Assembly (NCBI RefSeq): GCF_030247185.1
Contig: NC_080572.1
Coordinates: forward strand, 32,596,971-32,660,970
Direction: 5' to 3'
Origin: Malaya genurostris
Taxonomy: Eukaryota > Arthropoda > Insecta > Diptera > Culicidae
DNA length: 64,000 nt
Made by a program: the position numbers and the translations under genes. This document shows positions 12,001 to 21,338 of the stretch, one piece after another (position 1 is the stretch's first letter; the number at the start of each line of letters is the position of its first letter). Under the pieces are notes generated by a model that searched no databases, was not told where the DNA came from, and saw nothing but the letters and a program-made list of their open reading frames with translations.

Positions 12001-12709
12001 TACTAGCGGAAGTAGCAATGCAATTGCTACTGCTAATTGAGATGATGATTGGTAAATGATCGCTACCGTGTAAATCAGGCAGTATTTTCCAGGTGCAATC
12101 TAGTCGAATTGATGTTGAGCAAAGAGATAGATCTAATGCACTTGGGCGTGCCGGAGGTCTTGGGATCCGTGTCATGCTACCCATATTTAATACCGTCATG
12201 CTAAAATTGTCACAAATGTTTTGTATTAAAGATGATCTGCTATCATTATAAACGGAACCCCACATAATACCGTGCGAATTTAAATCCCCCAGAATCAATC
12301 GTGGTGCAGGAAGGGCTTCAACCATTTCATTAAGCTGTTGCTGTCCAACTTGTGCTTTTGGAGGAATATAAACCGAAGCTATGCAAATATCTTTGCCTTT
12401 AATGTTTATTTGGCAAGCAACAACTTCTATACTAGAAGTTGAAGGGATGTTTAATCTATAAAAGGAATAGCATTTCTTAATTCCCAAAAGCACTCCACCA
12501 TACGGAGAGTCTCTATCGAGACGTATAATGTTAAAATCATTAAAATTTAAAGCTATGTTTGAAGTAAGCCATGTTTCGCATAAAGCAAATACATCACATT
12601 TTTGACTATGCAATAATATTTTAAATGAATCAAGTTTTGGCATGATGCTTCGACAATTCCACTGCAGGACAGTGATTGTATCATTTGCGACGGGTGATAA
12701 ATTATCCAT
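9017..12709 (-). CDS. Intact ORF2 of IB: endonuclease, reverse transcriptase, RNase H
   Basis: A 1,230-residue protein. I choose the ATG at 12709 because ATGGATAA overlaps the ORF1 stop (12702) by 8 nt, exactly as in IA; the longer frame to 12733 lies inside ORF1 coding sequence. Domains: APE-like endonuclease (residues about 10-230) with LQWNCRS, CETWL, GDLNSHG and SDHLPI; reverse transcriptase (about 450-720) with SYRPIAML, VFLDIKGAFDS, GLPQGSCLSPLLYNFYV and catalytic LADD; RNase H (about 930-1060) with FYTDGS, AELAA, TDSLS and WVPAHCSIPGNERAD; and a C-terminal C-x-C-x8-H-x4-C motif. The family nicks target DNA and copies its RNA there. All catalytic motifs are present and there is no internal stop. 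The copy lacks its 5' promoter, so expression would depend on outside transcription. Confidence 0.93.
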   Translation of the reverse strand: MDNLSPVANDTITVLQWNCRSIMPKLDSFKILLHSQKCDVFALCETWLTSNIALNFNDFNIIRLDRDSPYGGVLLGIKKCYSFYRLNIPSTSSIEVVACQINIKGKDICIASVYIPPKAQVGQQQLNEMVEALPAPRLILGDLNSHGIMWGSVYNDSRSSLIQNICDNFSMTVLNMGSMTRIPRPPARPSALDLSLCSTSIRLDCTWKILPDLHGSDHLPIIISISSSNCIATSASIPYDLTKNIDWIKYQSSISSILNSMEELPPLEEYDFLICSILEAAEQSQTKRFPGPTTNRRPPNPWWDKECSEAKLAKQNACKTFLKRGGGTPQNFEKLMVLETKYKSILRAKKCSYWRHFVEGLSRDTSMSTLWNTARRMRNRNVGNESDEYSNRWIFDFARKVCPDSVPTQSIIRESPPNNGFINNPFSMMEFSIALLSCNNNAPGLDRIKFNLVKNLPNLAKKRLLELFNKFLEQNIVPPDWRQVKVIAIQKPGKPASNHNSYRPIAMLSCIRKLFEKIILRRLDTWVETNGLLSDTQFGFRRNKGTNDCLALLSSDIQIAFAQKQQMASVFLDIKGAFDSVSIDVLSDKLHQNGLPAVINNYLHNLLSEKHMHFSHGDLATLRNSYMGLPQGSCLSPLLYNFYVNDIDSCLVTPCTLRQLADDGVVSVTGPKAIDLHKPLQDTLDNLSDWAVHLGIEFSAEKTELVVFSRKHDPAQLQLHMMGRMIQQVLTFKYLGVWFDSKCTWGGHIRFLITKCQQRVNFLRTITGSWWGAHPEDLIKLYQTTILSVMEYGCVCFRSAANSHIIKLERIQYRCLRIALGCMHSTHTMSLEVLAGVLPLKDRFWELSSRLLIRCEVLNPMVINNFERLVELRSQTKFMTVYFNHMSQEINPSRYIPIRVSLLNVPDSTLFFDTSMQREVRGIPDHLRSTEIPKIFSSKFRHIDSEKMFYTDGSRIEEATGFGMFNNNVSASFRLQEPASVYIAELAAVQYSLSVIVTLIPNHYFLFTDSLSAIEAIRSNMTGKTEPFFLGKIKQCLNDILNNNYLITIVWVPAHCSIPGNERADILAKRGAIEGEIYERPIAFNECYSSSRQRTLASWQASWDKDDLGRWMHSIIPKISTKAWFRGLDVSRDFIRVMSRLMSNHYTLDAHLLRIGLSETNHCACGEGYRDIDHVVWTCVEYRDVRSQLINSLRTQGRLSNIPVRDILACRDLSYMKLIYHFIKKTGVSI

Positions 12710-13538
12710 CAAAAGATACAAAACCTGAGACAATTGGCCATTGAGCTGATAACTGCTTCAAAAAGGTTCTAGCTATTGGAAGGAATGCCATTATGAGGGT
12801 CTTTAAGGGTTCAGATATATTGAATGCTGAGAAAATCCATTCAACAATTTCCGAAAACTTCAGTAATCCTATTGGTGGCTGTGAAATGGAGCCCACTGGA
12901 TTATTATCTTTTTCTGTACTAGATCCTGGATTGGTTTGTGAATTTGACAAACCAGGAGGCACAGTCTTTGGTTTTGACATTTTTTGTTTAACACGGGGAT
13001 CTTTTTTTGAAGATGAAATTTTAGGTGTCTTTTTTGGTAATTTGGAGGAAGACTTCTTTCTCTTAACTGACCCTTGGGTAGTGATAAACGAATTACCTTC
13101 ACTATTTTCGTCAGAGTCAGAGTCCTCTGGTTCCTCTAGATTTGAAAACCCGTTTTCGGTTTCCAAAGGGGGGACATCAATGACCGTTTTAAGCATTTCT
13201 GCATATGTGCGCTTAGACCGTGCTTTTAAAGAAAGCTTAATTTTGTCTTTGTGCACTTTAAATGCAGTGCATACTGAAATATCATCATGAGGACTATTCC
13301 CACAATAAATACATTTTTCAATTTCCTTGTTGCAATCATTATCTTTATGAGGCCCTTCACACTTAATACATTTTGGTTTATTACTACAGTAAGTAGCTGT
13401 GTGGCCGAATTTTTTGCAGTTCGTACAATTCATTACATTTGGAACAAAAAGCCGAACAGGGAGGCGAATTTTATCGACATAGACATGGGACGGCAACGCA
13501 GACCCGGCAAATGTCACTCGAAACGAGTCTGATGGGCA
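12702..13538 (-). pseudogene. ORF1 of IB, lacking its N-terminal third
   Basis: The open frame runs from the truncated 5' end of the element to the stop at 12702. It lacks about 175 residues present in IA ORF1. The first apparent start near 13517 is a GTG aligned with an internal valine of IA, so no authentic start survives. Three zinc knuckles are kept (CTNCKKFGHTATYC, CIKCEGPHKDNDC and CIYCGNSPHDDISVC), followed by a Lys/Ser-rich linker and the conserved hydrophobic end. The stop overlaps the ORF2 start by 8 nt. Confidence 0.85.
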
Positions 13539-13551
13539 CCTTGGAGCTGTT
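13539..13551. repeat. Target-site duplication of IB (right copy)
   Basis: Exact repeat of 8609-8621 at the truncated 5' end of IB. Joining the two flanks through one copy restores continuous Tc1-like transposon sequence. Confidence 0.93.
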
Positions 13552-13559
13552 AGCGCAAG

Positions 13560-13905
13560 AAAAGCAACGACGAAATGCTACCTCGTGAACGCAAGGAAGA
13601 TGAGGAATTATGCGCAATACGAACCTTCCTATTCGGAATGTGGTCGAGAATATGAATTCTTCCGTTTCGATCGTTCAGCACAGAATGAAACGAGCCGGAC
13701 TTTATGTCTTCAAGGAAAGAAAGGCGCTTAACGGTAGCCAAATCCCACGCCAGGAAAAGCCAGGAAACGTTGTTCCGTATTCCGCGAGCCGAAATGCAAT
13801 GAGACGTGCATCTAACGTGGTTGGAGATTTTCGTCGACCAGTCCCACCAGAGATGCTCCGAAAGCAGAAGATCGAAAACATTGTCAAAAAGCACTTAGTG
13901 TGATA
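13560..13905 (+). pseudogene. Tc1-like transposase fragment (N-terminal half)
   Basis: The plus strand from 13612 encodes an open stretch with SIVQHRMKRAGLYVFKERKA. This resembles the second helix-turn-helix region of Tc1-like transposases, where a VQxAMKRAGL pattern is usual. Further on, GDFRRPVP and a block ending KKHLV followed by TGA resemble the segments around the first catalytic aspartate and the KKYLVW motif. The second Asp and the Glu are absent, so the 3' half is deleted. The likely start lies left of the IB insertion near 8573 (ATGAGCGCG), meaning IB interrupted this gene. Frames shift more than once. Assignment is by motif recall only. Confidence 0.55.
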
Positions 13906-14238
13906 GGCGATGTTTGGGTACAACAAATTTAACTGTAGCTGTACATAGCGAACGGAACCTCCAACGACAAAATATATATAAGAGAATACCTCCAGGAGCG
14001 TCTCATGTCTTCCCTCTGGTCACAAGAACACTCGACACTCTGTGTTGGATTTAATTGGTAGCATTCAGTCCAAGGTGCGAATATTTATCCTAGGAGAGAA
14101 GGTTGAATGAAACGAACTCAGTAAAAACATAACTAATATGAGTTTTTTTTATTCTCTAAGAGTTTCAAAATTATTTGACATGACATGATTTTTGGAGATC
14201 GCTTTTGCCTGTCTCATTTTTTTCGAGTGCTGTCTTTA

Positions 14239-15837
14239 GAAATCAATTCAATTGGAAAACTAAAATTGACCTGTTTAAATAATAATTATACTTATGAATA
14301 TTGTGATAATAATCATATTGTGAGCGCACATTCATAGCATTAGCAAGCAATTTATTTACATCCCTATTTGCATCCTAAATCAATCATTCGTTTTCGATTA
14401 AATAGTTCTCCGTTCACTCCTAGGCTAAAAGGATTATTATTGTTTCTGTTTTATGCTCTCGTTTCATTGTCTGTTTGAACTTGTTCATTTTCATTACACA
14501 CAATTTCGCTCGGGTAATAGTTGCATAAGTTGATTGACCGGGAACGTATAACAGTTTTGAAGGATGATTAAAAAGCCAACATGATTGTATTTGTGTTGTG
14601 CTAATATTTTTTAATAATGTTAGTATCTAAGGTACAATGTTAAAAGGGGAAATTTCTCAGAAAAAAGGCAGTTCCCATGACTGTGTGCAAGTGCATGTGG
14701 CGGAAAAATTACATTTTCGATTCAGTTGATTCATTTGTGATGTAGCCTTTTCATCGATCACGAACCAAAAAAATACAATCAATTATATTATGTAAATTTG
14801 AGCAATTATTGATGCTGAAGCCAGACTGGGTAACAGGGAATGCCGGACATTGGAAAATTAGGTTTAAGCTTGTGGTTGAATCCGCGGTTTCTGTTGCCGG
14901 GACTGTGGATGAGTAAGTGGGTGAAAATAAAATAAATAATTAACAGGGCAAACAATGGCTTCCCCGTTAAATGCAAACAATGATGGGGTCATTTTTTGTT
15001 CTATTTTTGGTAACTCCCGGTGATGTTTTGTTTTTTATTCCATATTTCCAATGTTTTATGAAAGGCAATCGAAGGTGCTTTAGCATGAGTGTATATCAAT
15101 AGTGAGTGAAAAATGAAACCTCTTGTATTTTTTAAGTAACTCTTCTCTGAATCATTCTAAAGTTAAGAGGAAAAAAGCTGCGCAAAAATTTATATGTTCT
15201 ACCTTGGTGTAATGCTTGGAAATGTCCATTTCCATCTTAAGATGTCACGTGTCAAATGTTCAACCGCGGTTCAAGTGTTTTACTTAGTATTGGTTTGCTT
15301 CAATATTTTGTCTTATTTGCAAACAAGTGTCTACAAATCGTTCCGTGTGATTCTAGAGAGCTTTTAAGAAGAGCCATCCGTAGACATCACAAAGAGAATT
15401 TTTTTCATATATTTTTCTCGATTGATAAAATCTCTGAGATTGAATAACGACTTTTTGTAGCGATGACTTGACTTGCTTACGGACTTCTTCAACTTAGTCC
15501 TGTAATTCGCTACATTTGCTTCCGTTAATTTAAGCTCTTCTTCATGCGAATCTAAAAAGTTTGTCTCACAGCGTGAACCGTGCTTATGTAAAAAACAATT
15601 CTGATATCACAAATTGAACAAAACTTACTAAAACCAGCTAAATTAAGAATTAAATCAGTAAAATTTTGTATACTTTGAAGTCGTGGTAGTGGTAACCAAA
15701 AACTCCTTTTCTATGTAAAATGGCCTGAATATTTGATGCATTGTATTCAGCAAAATGCTAAAATGCTCATTTTAAGCTCTCTTTTGTATTGGGTTGATTG
15801 AAAGTTTGACATATATCATAAATCATACATTTTTATA
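14239..15837. other. Unassigned AT-rich spacer
   Basis: No gene or familiar repeat recognised between the Tc1-like remnant and the mariner remnant. Small open frames (for example 15256-15447) show no domain. Confidence 0.5.
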
Positions 15838-16657
15838 CTACCTTGATCAAAAAATTCCCGGAATTTATACAGAAAATTAAAACTACAAGATTATTATTCA
15901 AAATCGTTATTGTTCACTTTAAAGTACTTCCCACCGCTTGCAAAATACTTATGCCAGTCCTTTATGTTATCCTCGAATCATTTTTATATTCAGTTTTCGG
16001 TATGGCCATCAGAGCCATCTGCGATTTTTCCATAATCTCATCTCGGGTGCTGAAACGCGGAGCGGTTTCTTGCGTCGACCGAATAGGAAAAAGTCGCAGA
16101 AAGACAAATCAGATGAATGTTGGATCAGATTCGGCCTTGAAAATCATGTCTTTTGCGACGTCGACGCGGTCCCTTTTTGCATGAAATTCAGGTCTTTCGG
16201 CATCAGCTTTGCAGCGACACGCCTGAGGCCAAAATCATTAACCAAAATGTCTTGAACGGATCCAAAAACAATGTACAACTTCTCTGCCATCTCTCTAATA
16301 GTCAATTAGAGGAATACGGTCATCTATTCTTTGATTTTGTTGATGTTTTCGTCGGTTTTCGATGTCGAAGACCTACCGTTTCTCTCGTCATCACTCACAG
16401 ACTCGCGGCCACTTCTGAAACGTTCGTACCACTGACAAACGACTATTTTCTTCAGAGTATCGCTGCCGAAAATTGTACAAAATCGTGAACACGCCCAATC
16501 GCCGATGCACTCAATACAGCGTAACTTTTACAAATGACCAGGTATCAAGCTGAAAATTTGATGGAATATCAATGACAGATGCGGCAACCTAAAAAAATTG
16601 AGTTGGGACTGAGAGCGCCACACCGTGGTGATTCCGGAAACTTTTTCATCAAAATAG
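15838..16657 (-). mobile_element. Internally deleted mariner transposon
   Basis: Imperfect inverted ends: CTACCTTGATCAAAAAATT from 15838, and CTATTTTGATGAAAAAGTTT on the minus strand from 16657. They continue into CCCGGAA and CCGGAA respectively. A TA precedes the left end; the right flank has decayed to TG. At about 820 bp it is shorter than an autonomous mariner (about 1.3 kb). The missing part is the catalytic core of the transposase. Confidence 0.75.
15849..16490 (-). pseudogene. Mariner transposase pseudogene, catalytic core deleted
   Basis: The minus strand reads through typical mariner blocks with frameshifts: WYERFRSGRESVSDDER with a following SSTSKTDENI (N-terminal DNA-binding part), LTIREMAEKLYI, GSVQDILVNDFGLRRVAAKL, PKDLNF, and then RDRVDVAKDMIF and AESDPTFI in another frame. 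The usual TGDETW and HDNA segments with the first two catalytic aspartates are missing. The sequence resumes at the CDFFLF and KKPLR region and ends with DWHKYFASGGKYF, the family's C-terminus. At least one stop interrupts the N-terminal part. Block identification is from knowledge of the mariner family. Confidence 0.8.
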
Positions 16658-16839
16658 TGTTTGATCCACTCATTAGATCGGCATATAGAAACTTTTTATT
16701 GTGTTTTTCTTTCTTTTTTAATGTTCTCTTCTTTTGCTAATCATTCATTCATAATTCATTCAATGCAATGTTCTATTCCATTATTGGAGTAAAACTTGGT
16801 AACACAATTCGTACGGTCATTGAAACGATCAGTGTTCGA

Positions 16840-17615
16840 TTTCGTGAGATTTTCTACATAATATAAAACAATTTTGGTTAACCGCAATCGGCATTCTTCG
16901 GAAATGCGAAAGAAAGTGTGACTAAAAATACGAGTTTTAAGGAAGAATCATTTGTTTCTTGTGGTCATTCCAACTTTCTATAATTGGATTGCTGGAGTTT
17001 TCTACGTATTATAGACGAATTTTGGTAGGTCACATTACCTGGCCTTGCTTCATGAAGTAGATGAAAATTAAACCTACCACAGAATTGAAGTGAAACCGTA
17101 CACAGTTCGAAAAAATCTTGTGATTTTACATCTTATAAGACGCACATAAATGGAGCGTCGTATTTCACACAAATTTATATTCAAAAACGTGTAAATTTTC
17201 ATTGCTGGAAATCGAACGAAATAAAACACAAAAACTCGATAGCAACAGCGCGACTTGAACCGACGAACAATAGATCACAAAGCACGCCACCTAACCAACT
17301 GAGCCAGAGAAGCACATATCTGTTCAATGAATAATTGATACATATGAACTCATACAGCGCAAATTACACTCGGAGCCTGTAAAATTATGAGCGAATGGAA
17401 TATTGTGTCATTTGACAAGTTAAGTAGTTATAAATTGCATCCTTTGTAGAGTCATGTCACCTGTAAAATTCATAATTTTTTTCTGTGTATTATTCGATTT
17501 TTGGGATCATTGAAGCTATCTGTAATTCAATTTGGGAGAGTTTTACATAATATAAATCAACTTTGGTCAAACGCAATCAGCTTCCTTTCATAAAAAAGAA
17601 GAAAGTTCAACTAAA
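16840..17615 (+). repeat. Diverged direct repeat pair
   Basis: About 16840-16930 and 17510-17600 are homologous direct copies: both contain ACATAATATAAA and then AATTTTGGTT or ACTTTGGTC, CGCAATC and a following AAG-rich segment. A third weaker similarity lies near 16975-17030. The tRNA-like SINE sits between the copies, so the pair may be one older element duplicated or split by it. Confidence 0.45.
17100..17318 (-). mobile_element. tRNA-derived SINE, head region
   Basis: On the minus strand, TGGCTCAGTTGG (17295-17306) matches the Pol III A box. GGTTCAAGTCG (17251-17261) matches the B box about 35 nt downstream, the spacing of a tRNA gene. The acceptor and anticodon stems do not pair convincingly, so this is a tRNA-like SINE head and not a functional tRNA. 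The body continues on the minus strand through an AT-rich segment. The 3' end and any target-site duplication were not resolved. Confidence 0.6.
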
Positions 17616-18243
17616 GATATGAATTGGGACAGTAACTGGAACGCTACGAGCGGTAATTTATACTGTACGATTTATTTGTATCGATGATGTATTCAAAATA
17701 TCCTTGATAGGTTATGAAAGGTTATATTTGACCTGCTTCGAGAATGTAGATGGTTCATATCTTGTATCCAAAACATGACCGAACCCAATGTAGATTTCCG
17801 GGAGACTCAATCTTGGGCCGCTGTTCACACTGTCATGCTGCATTTTCGATGCACGGGTACACACTCGCAATCTGCCCCGTAGTCCACGACCTCTTCCAGG
17901 CTCTCTGCTAAACTTTATGTAGGTTATGTATCCCTTCAATTTTCACCTCGGATCCAATGCCATTTGGATTAGCTCGTTCACTTCCAGCCACCTTGTTTCG
18001 TTAGAATTTTGGTCAATCTAATTCTTGCTATTTTTCTCCTAAAAAAATAAACTACGATCAACATAAATAGTATAAATGTCGTCCGAAATGTTCCGTTTCT
18101 CTGCGGGCCGGATCTTCGTATCACACCTCCGAGCACAACAAATTGGAGAGCACATCGTGCTGCTTTAATCCATGCGACGAAACACAAAAAGTAGAAAGAA
18201 TTTTTCTAATAATTTATGTAAGAAGTAGCTAGTCTAATTGTCA
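17616..18243. other. Unassigned spacer
   Basis: No supported gene. Open frames on the minus strand (17712-17939 and 17978-18187) have no recognisable domain. Confidence 0.45.
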
Positions 18244-18959
18244 CACGGAACGACCGAAATTAGCTCTGCGCCTAATTCGTATTAATGTTTTTGAATTGGG
18301 TAATTTTAATAACAAAATTTCCAAAATAACTATGAAATCAGTTACAATTAAGAATTTACTCTGCTGAAAATAACTCTTATTTTTAGAGAATGTGTTTAGT
18401 TGGCGAATATCCTGGACACAAACCAGCAATATTTCAATCCAACACGAAATTCTCATTGACAACTAATTTTGCTATTAAAATCAGAAGATTTGTTTTTAGA
18501 AGAGAGAAGTGTCAAAGTAAAACAATCCATTAAAAAACTAAAAAGGGCAGTCTTGTTGAAACTGAAGTTTTTTCGGTAGTAGTGTGCCATCTAGTGGCTA
18601 GTAGTCATTACGGTGTTACCGTTTTTTCGGTGACAGGGCGCCATATAGCTGCAGATTGCAGAAACCAATTCAACCATTCATATTGGTTGAAAACAACATT
18701 TTATTTCTCTAATTCAACTAAATAATTAGTTGAACGGAAATGAAATGTGCCTTAGCTAAAAAATGACAGCACGTTTAATTTGTGAATTCAACTAAAAAAA
18801 TTGCCATTTCAACAAATATTTTATTATTATTAAGGGAATGAGAATAAAAAATCTAAATTAGCAAAAGTAAGATTTTTTTAGTTGTCTCAAAAAATAACTA
18901 CCTAAAATCAGAAAATCAACTAAATTTTTCGCCAAAATGCTGATTTCGGTCGTTCCGTG
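18244..18959 (+). mobile_element. TIR element copy A (716 bp)
   Basis: Bounded by CACGGAACGACCGAAAT at the left and its inverse at the right end, each flanked outside by CA. The interior is rich in TTAGTTG and CAACTAA motifs. Copy B (20155-21338) is the same family in opposite orientation, with close identity along its outer parts. No coding capacity is seen. This looks like a MITE-type non-autonomous DNA transposon. The superfamily is unknown, as the ends match none I recognise. Confidence 0.7.
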
Positions 18960-20154
18960 CAGTAATCCATTTTATGGATATTTCTATATACAGAAAACAT
19001 AAAAAAATAATTATAAAATATTTGCTTGGATTATTGAATAAAGTCGCGTGTTTTTTCTGCTTTCTACACTGCGTGTTGATTGAAAAACCCATCATCCAAA
19101 ACGTGTCCAGCCCGTGCTATCAATTATTGTTCGGAGCAATCCTGTCCGCTTCGAATGATGTACTCGCATACTCTAGCATAGTTTTTTCAGTACATCGACT
19201 TGCCAACAAAATCCTCGTATACAACGAGGTTGCTATCGGTACCGATCATTTCAATCGAGAAGAAAGAAAAAGTTTGTTTGAAGTTTGTTAATTTCATTAC
19301 GCTTCACGCGGTCATAGGAATATTTTTCAGTCTACAGTCGTCCTGCCAGTCGTCAATCGATCGCGTCAGTGTCATTACTTTTGACTACAGCTCGGCTGGC
19401 TTGCTATCCAATAAGAGACGAACTTTGAATTAAAATCACTATTCATTTCGTTTATCGTACGCACCACATGGACAGAAGCTCCGAGCGGAAAAGGTGGATT
19501 ACACAGTAGATGGCGAGAGTTTTTTGTTATTTAAATATCAGCGGATTCGAGGCAGTGGTCTGCCGGATTTTATGAAATTTTTTTGTTTGAACTCTTTTCG
19601 TTTTGTACAAAAAGGGATGTATATTTTTTAGTTTTTGTCTAAGTAATTTTCTTTCTCTATTTTCAAAAGATCTCTGGATTGACATTAAAATAATATGTTT
19701 TTTTTTCAATCGATATTACACTGCAATACCATTCCATGTAGTGAAAAATTAAAAACTCCTACTGTCCTTCGTTGACACATTTCATGGCTGTTTCTACATT
19801 TTCGGGTGACGGCAGATTTCGTATTACATTAACCTTCCCTTTACATATATTGGGTAACCATTCTGCATGCTGTAAATAAAAAATAGTATATTCTTCGATC
19901 AACAATATGTGCATTTTACGTCACCCGTTTCATATTGAAAAGGCGGCATCTCTCCTATAGTTTTTATGCGACGTCTTTGCCGATTTTTAGGTATAGACAC
20001 CGCTCAATTCCAAATGATGATGAAACAAAAATCTTTTCCTGTGATTGAAAAAATATCTTCGACAACATTCTTTTTGTCAATTATTTTGACGTGGGATTCG
20101 AATGAAATATTACCTTTTATGAGGCGCGAAATAAATATTTCGATCACAGCAACA
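18960..20154. other. Sequence between the two inverted TIR elements
   Basis: About 1.2 kb with no recognised gene. Open frames at 18974-19291, 19200-19433 and 19966-20256 lack domains; the last runs into copy B. If the two arms act together, this is the loop of a large foldback structure. Confidence 0.45.
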
Positions 20155-21338
20155 CACGGAAAGATCGATATCAGCATTTTGGCGAAAAAATTAGTTGATT
20201 TTCTGATTTTAGTTAGTTATTTTTTGAGACAACTAAAAAAATCTTACTTTTGCTAATTTAGATTTTTTAATTCTAATTTCCTTGATAATAATAAAATATT
20301 TATTGAAATGGCTATTTTTTTAGTTGAATTCACCAATTGTCATTTCTTAGCTAAGGCACACTTCATATCCATTCAACTAATTTTTTAGTTGAATTAGAGA
20401 GATTAAACGTTATTTTCAAATAACATAAATGGTTGAATTGGTTTCTGCAATTTGCAGCTATATGGCGCTCTGTCGCCGAAATAACGCACCGTAATGACTA
20501 CTAGCCACTAGATGGCACACTACTACCGAAAAAAATTTCAGTCGCGGTTGTATTTTCTATATTGGCAGGTATAAATACGATGTTGTATTGGAGAAAAAGA
20601 CATAAGCGAAACATAAACTTCTTTTTGAACCTTTTTTTTCTAAATCGCTGTTTTCTTCATTCAACTTCGCGAAATCGACTCTCTCACTGAAAACTTTGAG
20701 CACTCGGAAAATAAAAACCGAATACAAGTAGTACATCGAACGGCGTGTCCCGGAAGGTTGGAAGATACAAAAAACATCATTTGACATGTACAATTAGAGT
20801 GCAACATTCGAAACTCAATTCACTGTTCCGCGTAAAAACATTATTACGCACAATCGCTTTAAATGCGCACAAATTCTGAATAAGTACACTTTCCACTAAC
20901 AGTTTACGTCATTTTTACATACCGGTTTAGAAATTTATATATGGATATATCGTAACACATGCGTAAAACATCTAAACAATTTGCAAGCAGTTTCAACAAG
21001 ACTGTCCCTTTTAGCTTTTTATTGGATTGTTTTGTTTTGACACTTCTCATGAATTTTGTGGCTAATAAACTGGTGATAGATAAATAGAAACAAATTTTCT
21101 GATTTTAAAAACAAAATTAGTTGTCAATGAGAATTTCGTGTTGGATTGAGATATTGCTGGTTTGTGTCCAGAATATTCGCCAACTAAACACATTCTCTAA
21201 AAATAAGAGTTTTTTTCAGCAAATAAATTCTCAATTTTAACTAATTTTATAGTTATTTTGGAAATTTTGTTGTTAAAATCAACTAATTCAAAAACAGTAA
21301 TACGAATTAGGCGCAGAGCTAATTTCGGTCGTTCCGTG
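20155..21338 (-). mobile_element. TIR element copy B (1,184 bp), inverted to copy A
   Basis: The left end (CACGGAAAGATCGATATCAG) is somewhat diverged. The right end is the exact inverse of CACGGAACGACCGAAAT, and CA flanks both sides. Relative to copy A it carries about 450 extra bp, at 20544-20992. The boundary shows CAG on both sides, so copy A may have lost this part by microhomology or copy B may have gained it. The extra part has a 78-codon minus-strand frame without a recognisable domain. Confidence 0.7.

Larger units (their letters stand above)
8622..13538 (-). mobile_element. 5'-truncated I-type retrotransposon with intact ORF2 (IB)
   Basis: A minus-strand element of 4.9 kb. Its 3' A-tail appears as a T-run at 8620-8635, and AATAAA (minus strand, 8646-8651) lies just upstream of it. 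The 5' end at 13538 falls inside ORF1, at about residue 170 of the IA protein, so the promoter and N-terminal ORF1 are missing. This is the usual outcome of incomplete target-primed reverse transcription. Perfect 13-bp target-site duplications, a clean tail and an unbroken 3.7-kb ORF2 show a recent insertion. The host site is the interior of a Tc1-like transposon. Confidence 0.94.
8438..14236 (+). mobile_element. Tc1-like DNA transposon remnant, interrupted by IB
   Basis: The terminal inverted repeats are AAGACTGTACTCGAAAAAAA at 8438 and, on the other strand at 14236, AAGACAGCACTCGAAAAAAA. They differ at three positions and each is flanked by TA (8436-8437 and 14237-14238), the Tc1/mariner target. 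Removing IB (8622-13538) plus one copy of its duplication leaves about 870 bp, too short for a full transposase gene, so this is a deleted copy. The ends begin AAGACTGT, as does the D37E element at 44280. Inside, the plus strand carries N-terminal Tc1-like transposase sequence. Confidence 0.8.

Noticed and set aside
12710..12733. Upstream start for IB ORF2 at 12733
   Set aside because: It lies within ORF1 coding sequence, and the ATG at 12709 reproduces the conserved 8-nt overlap seen in IA.
13497..13517. Start of IB ORF1 at 13517
   Set aside because: The codon is GTG and aligns to an internal valine of IA ORF1; the protein is simply truncated by the insertion.
13550..13894. 114-codon minus-strand frame
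   Set aside because: It is the shadow of the plus-strand Tc1-like transposase relic, which shows family motifs.
17251..17306. A functional tRNA gene
   Set aside because: A and B boxes are present, but acceptor and anticodon stems do not pair convincingly; a tRNA-derived SINE fits better.
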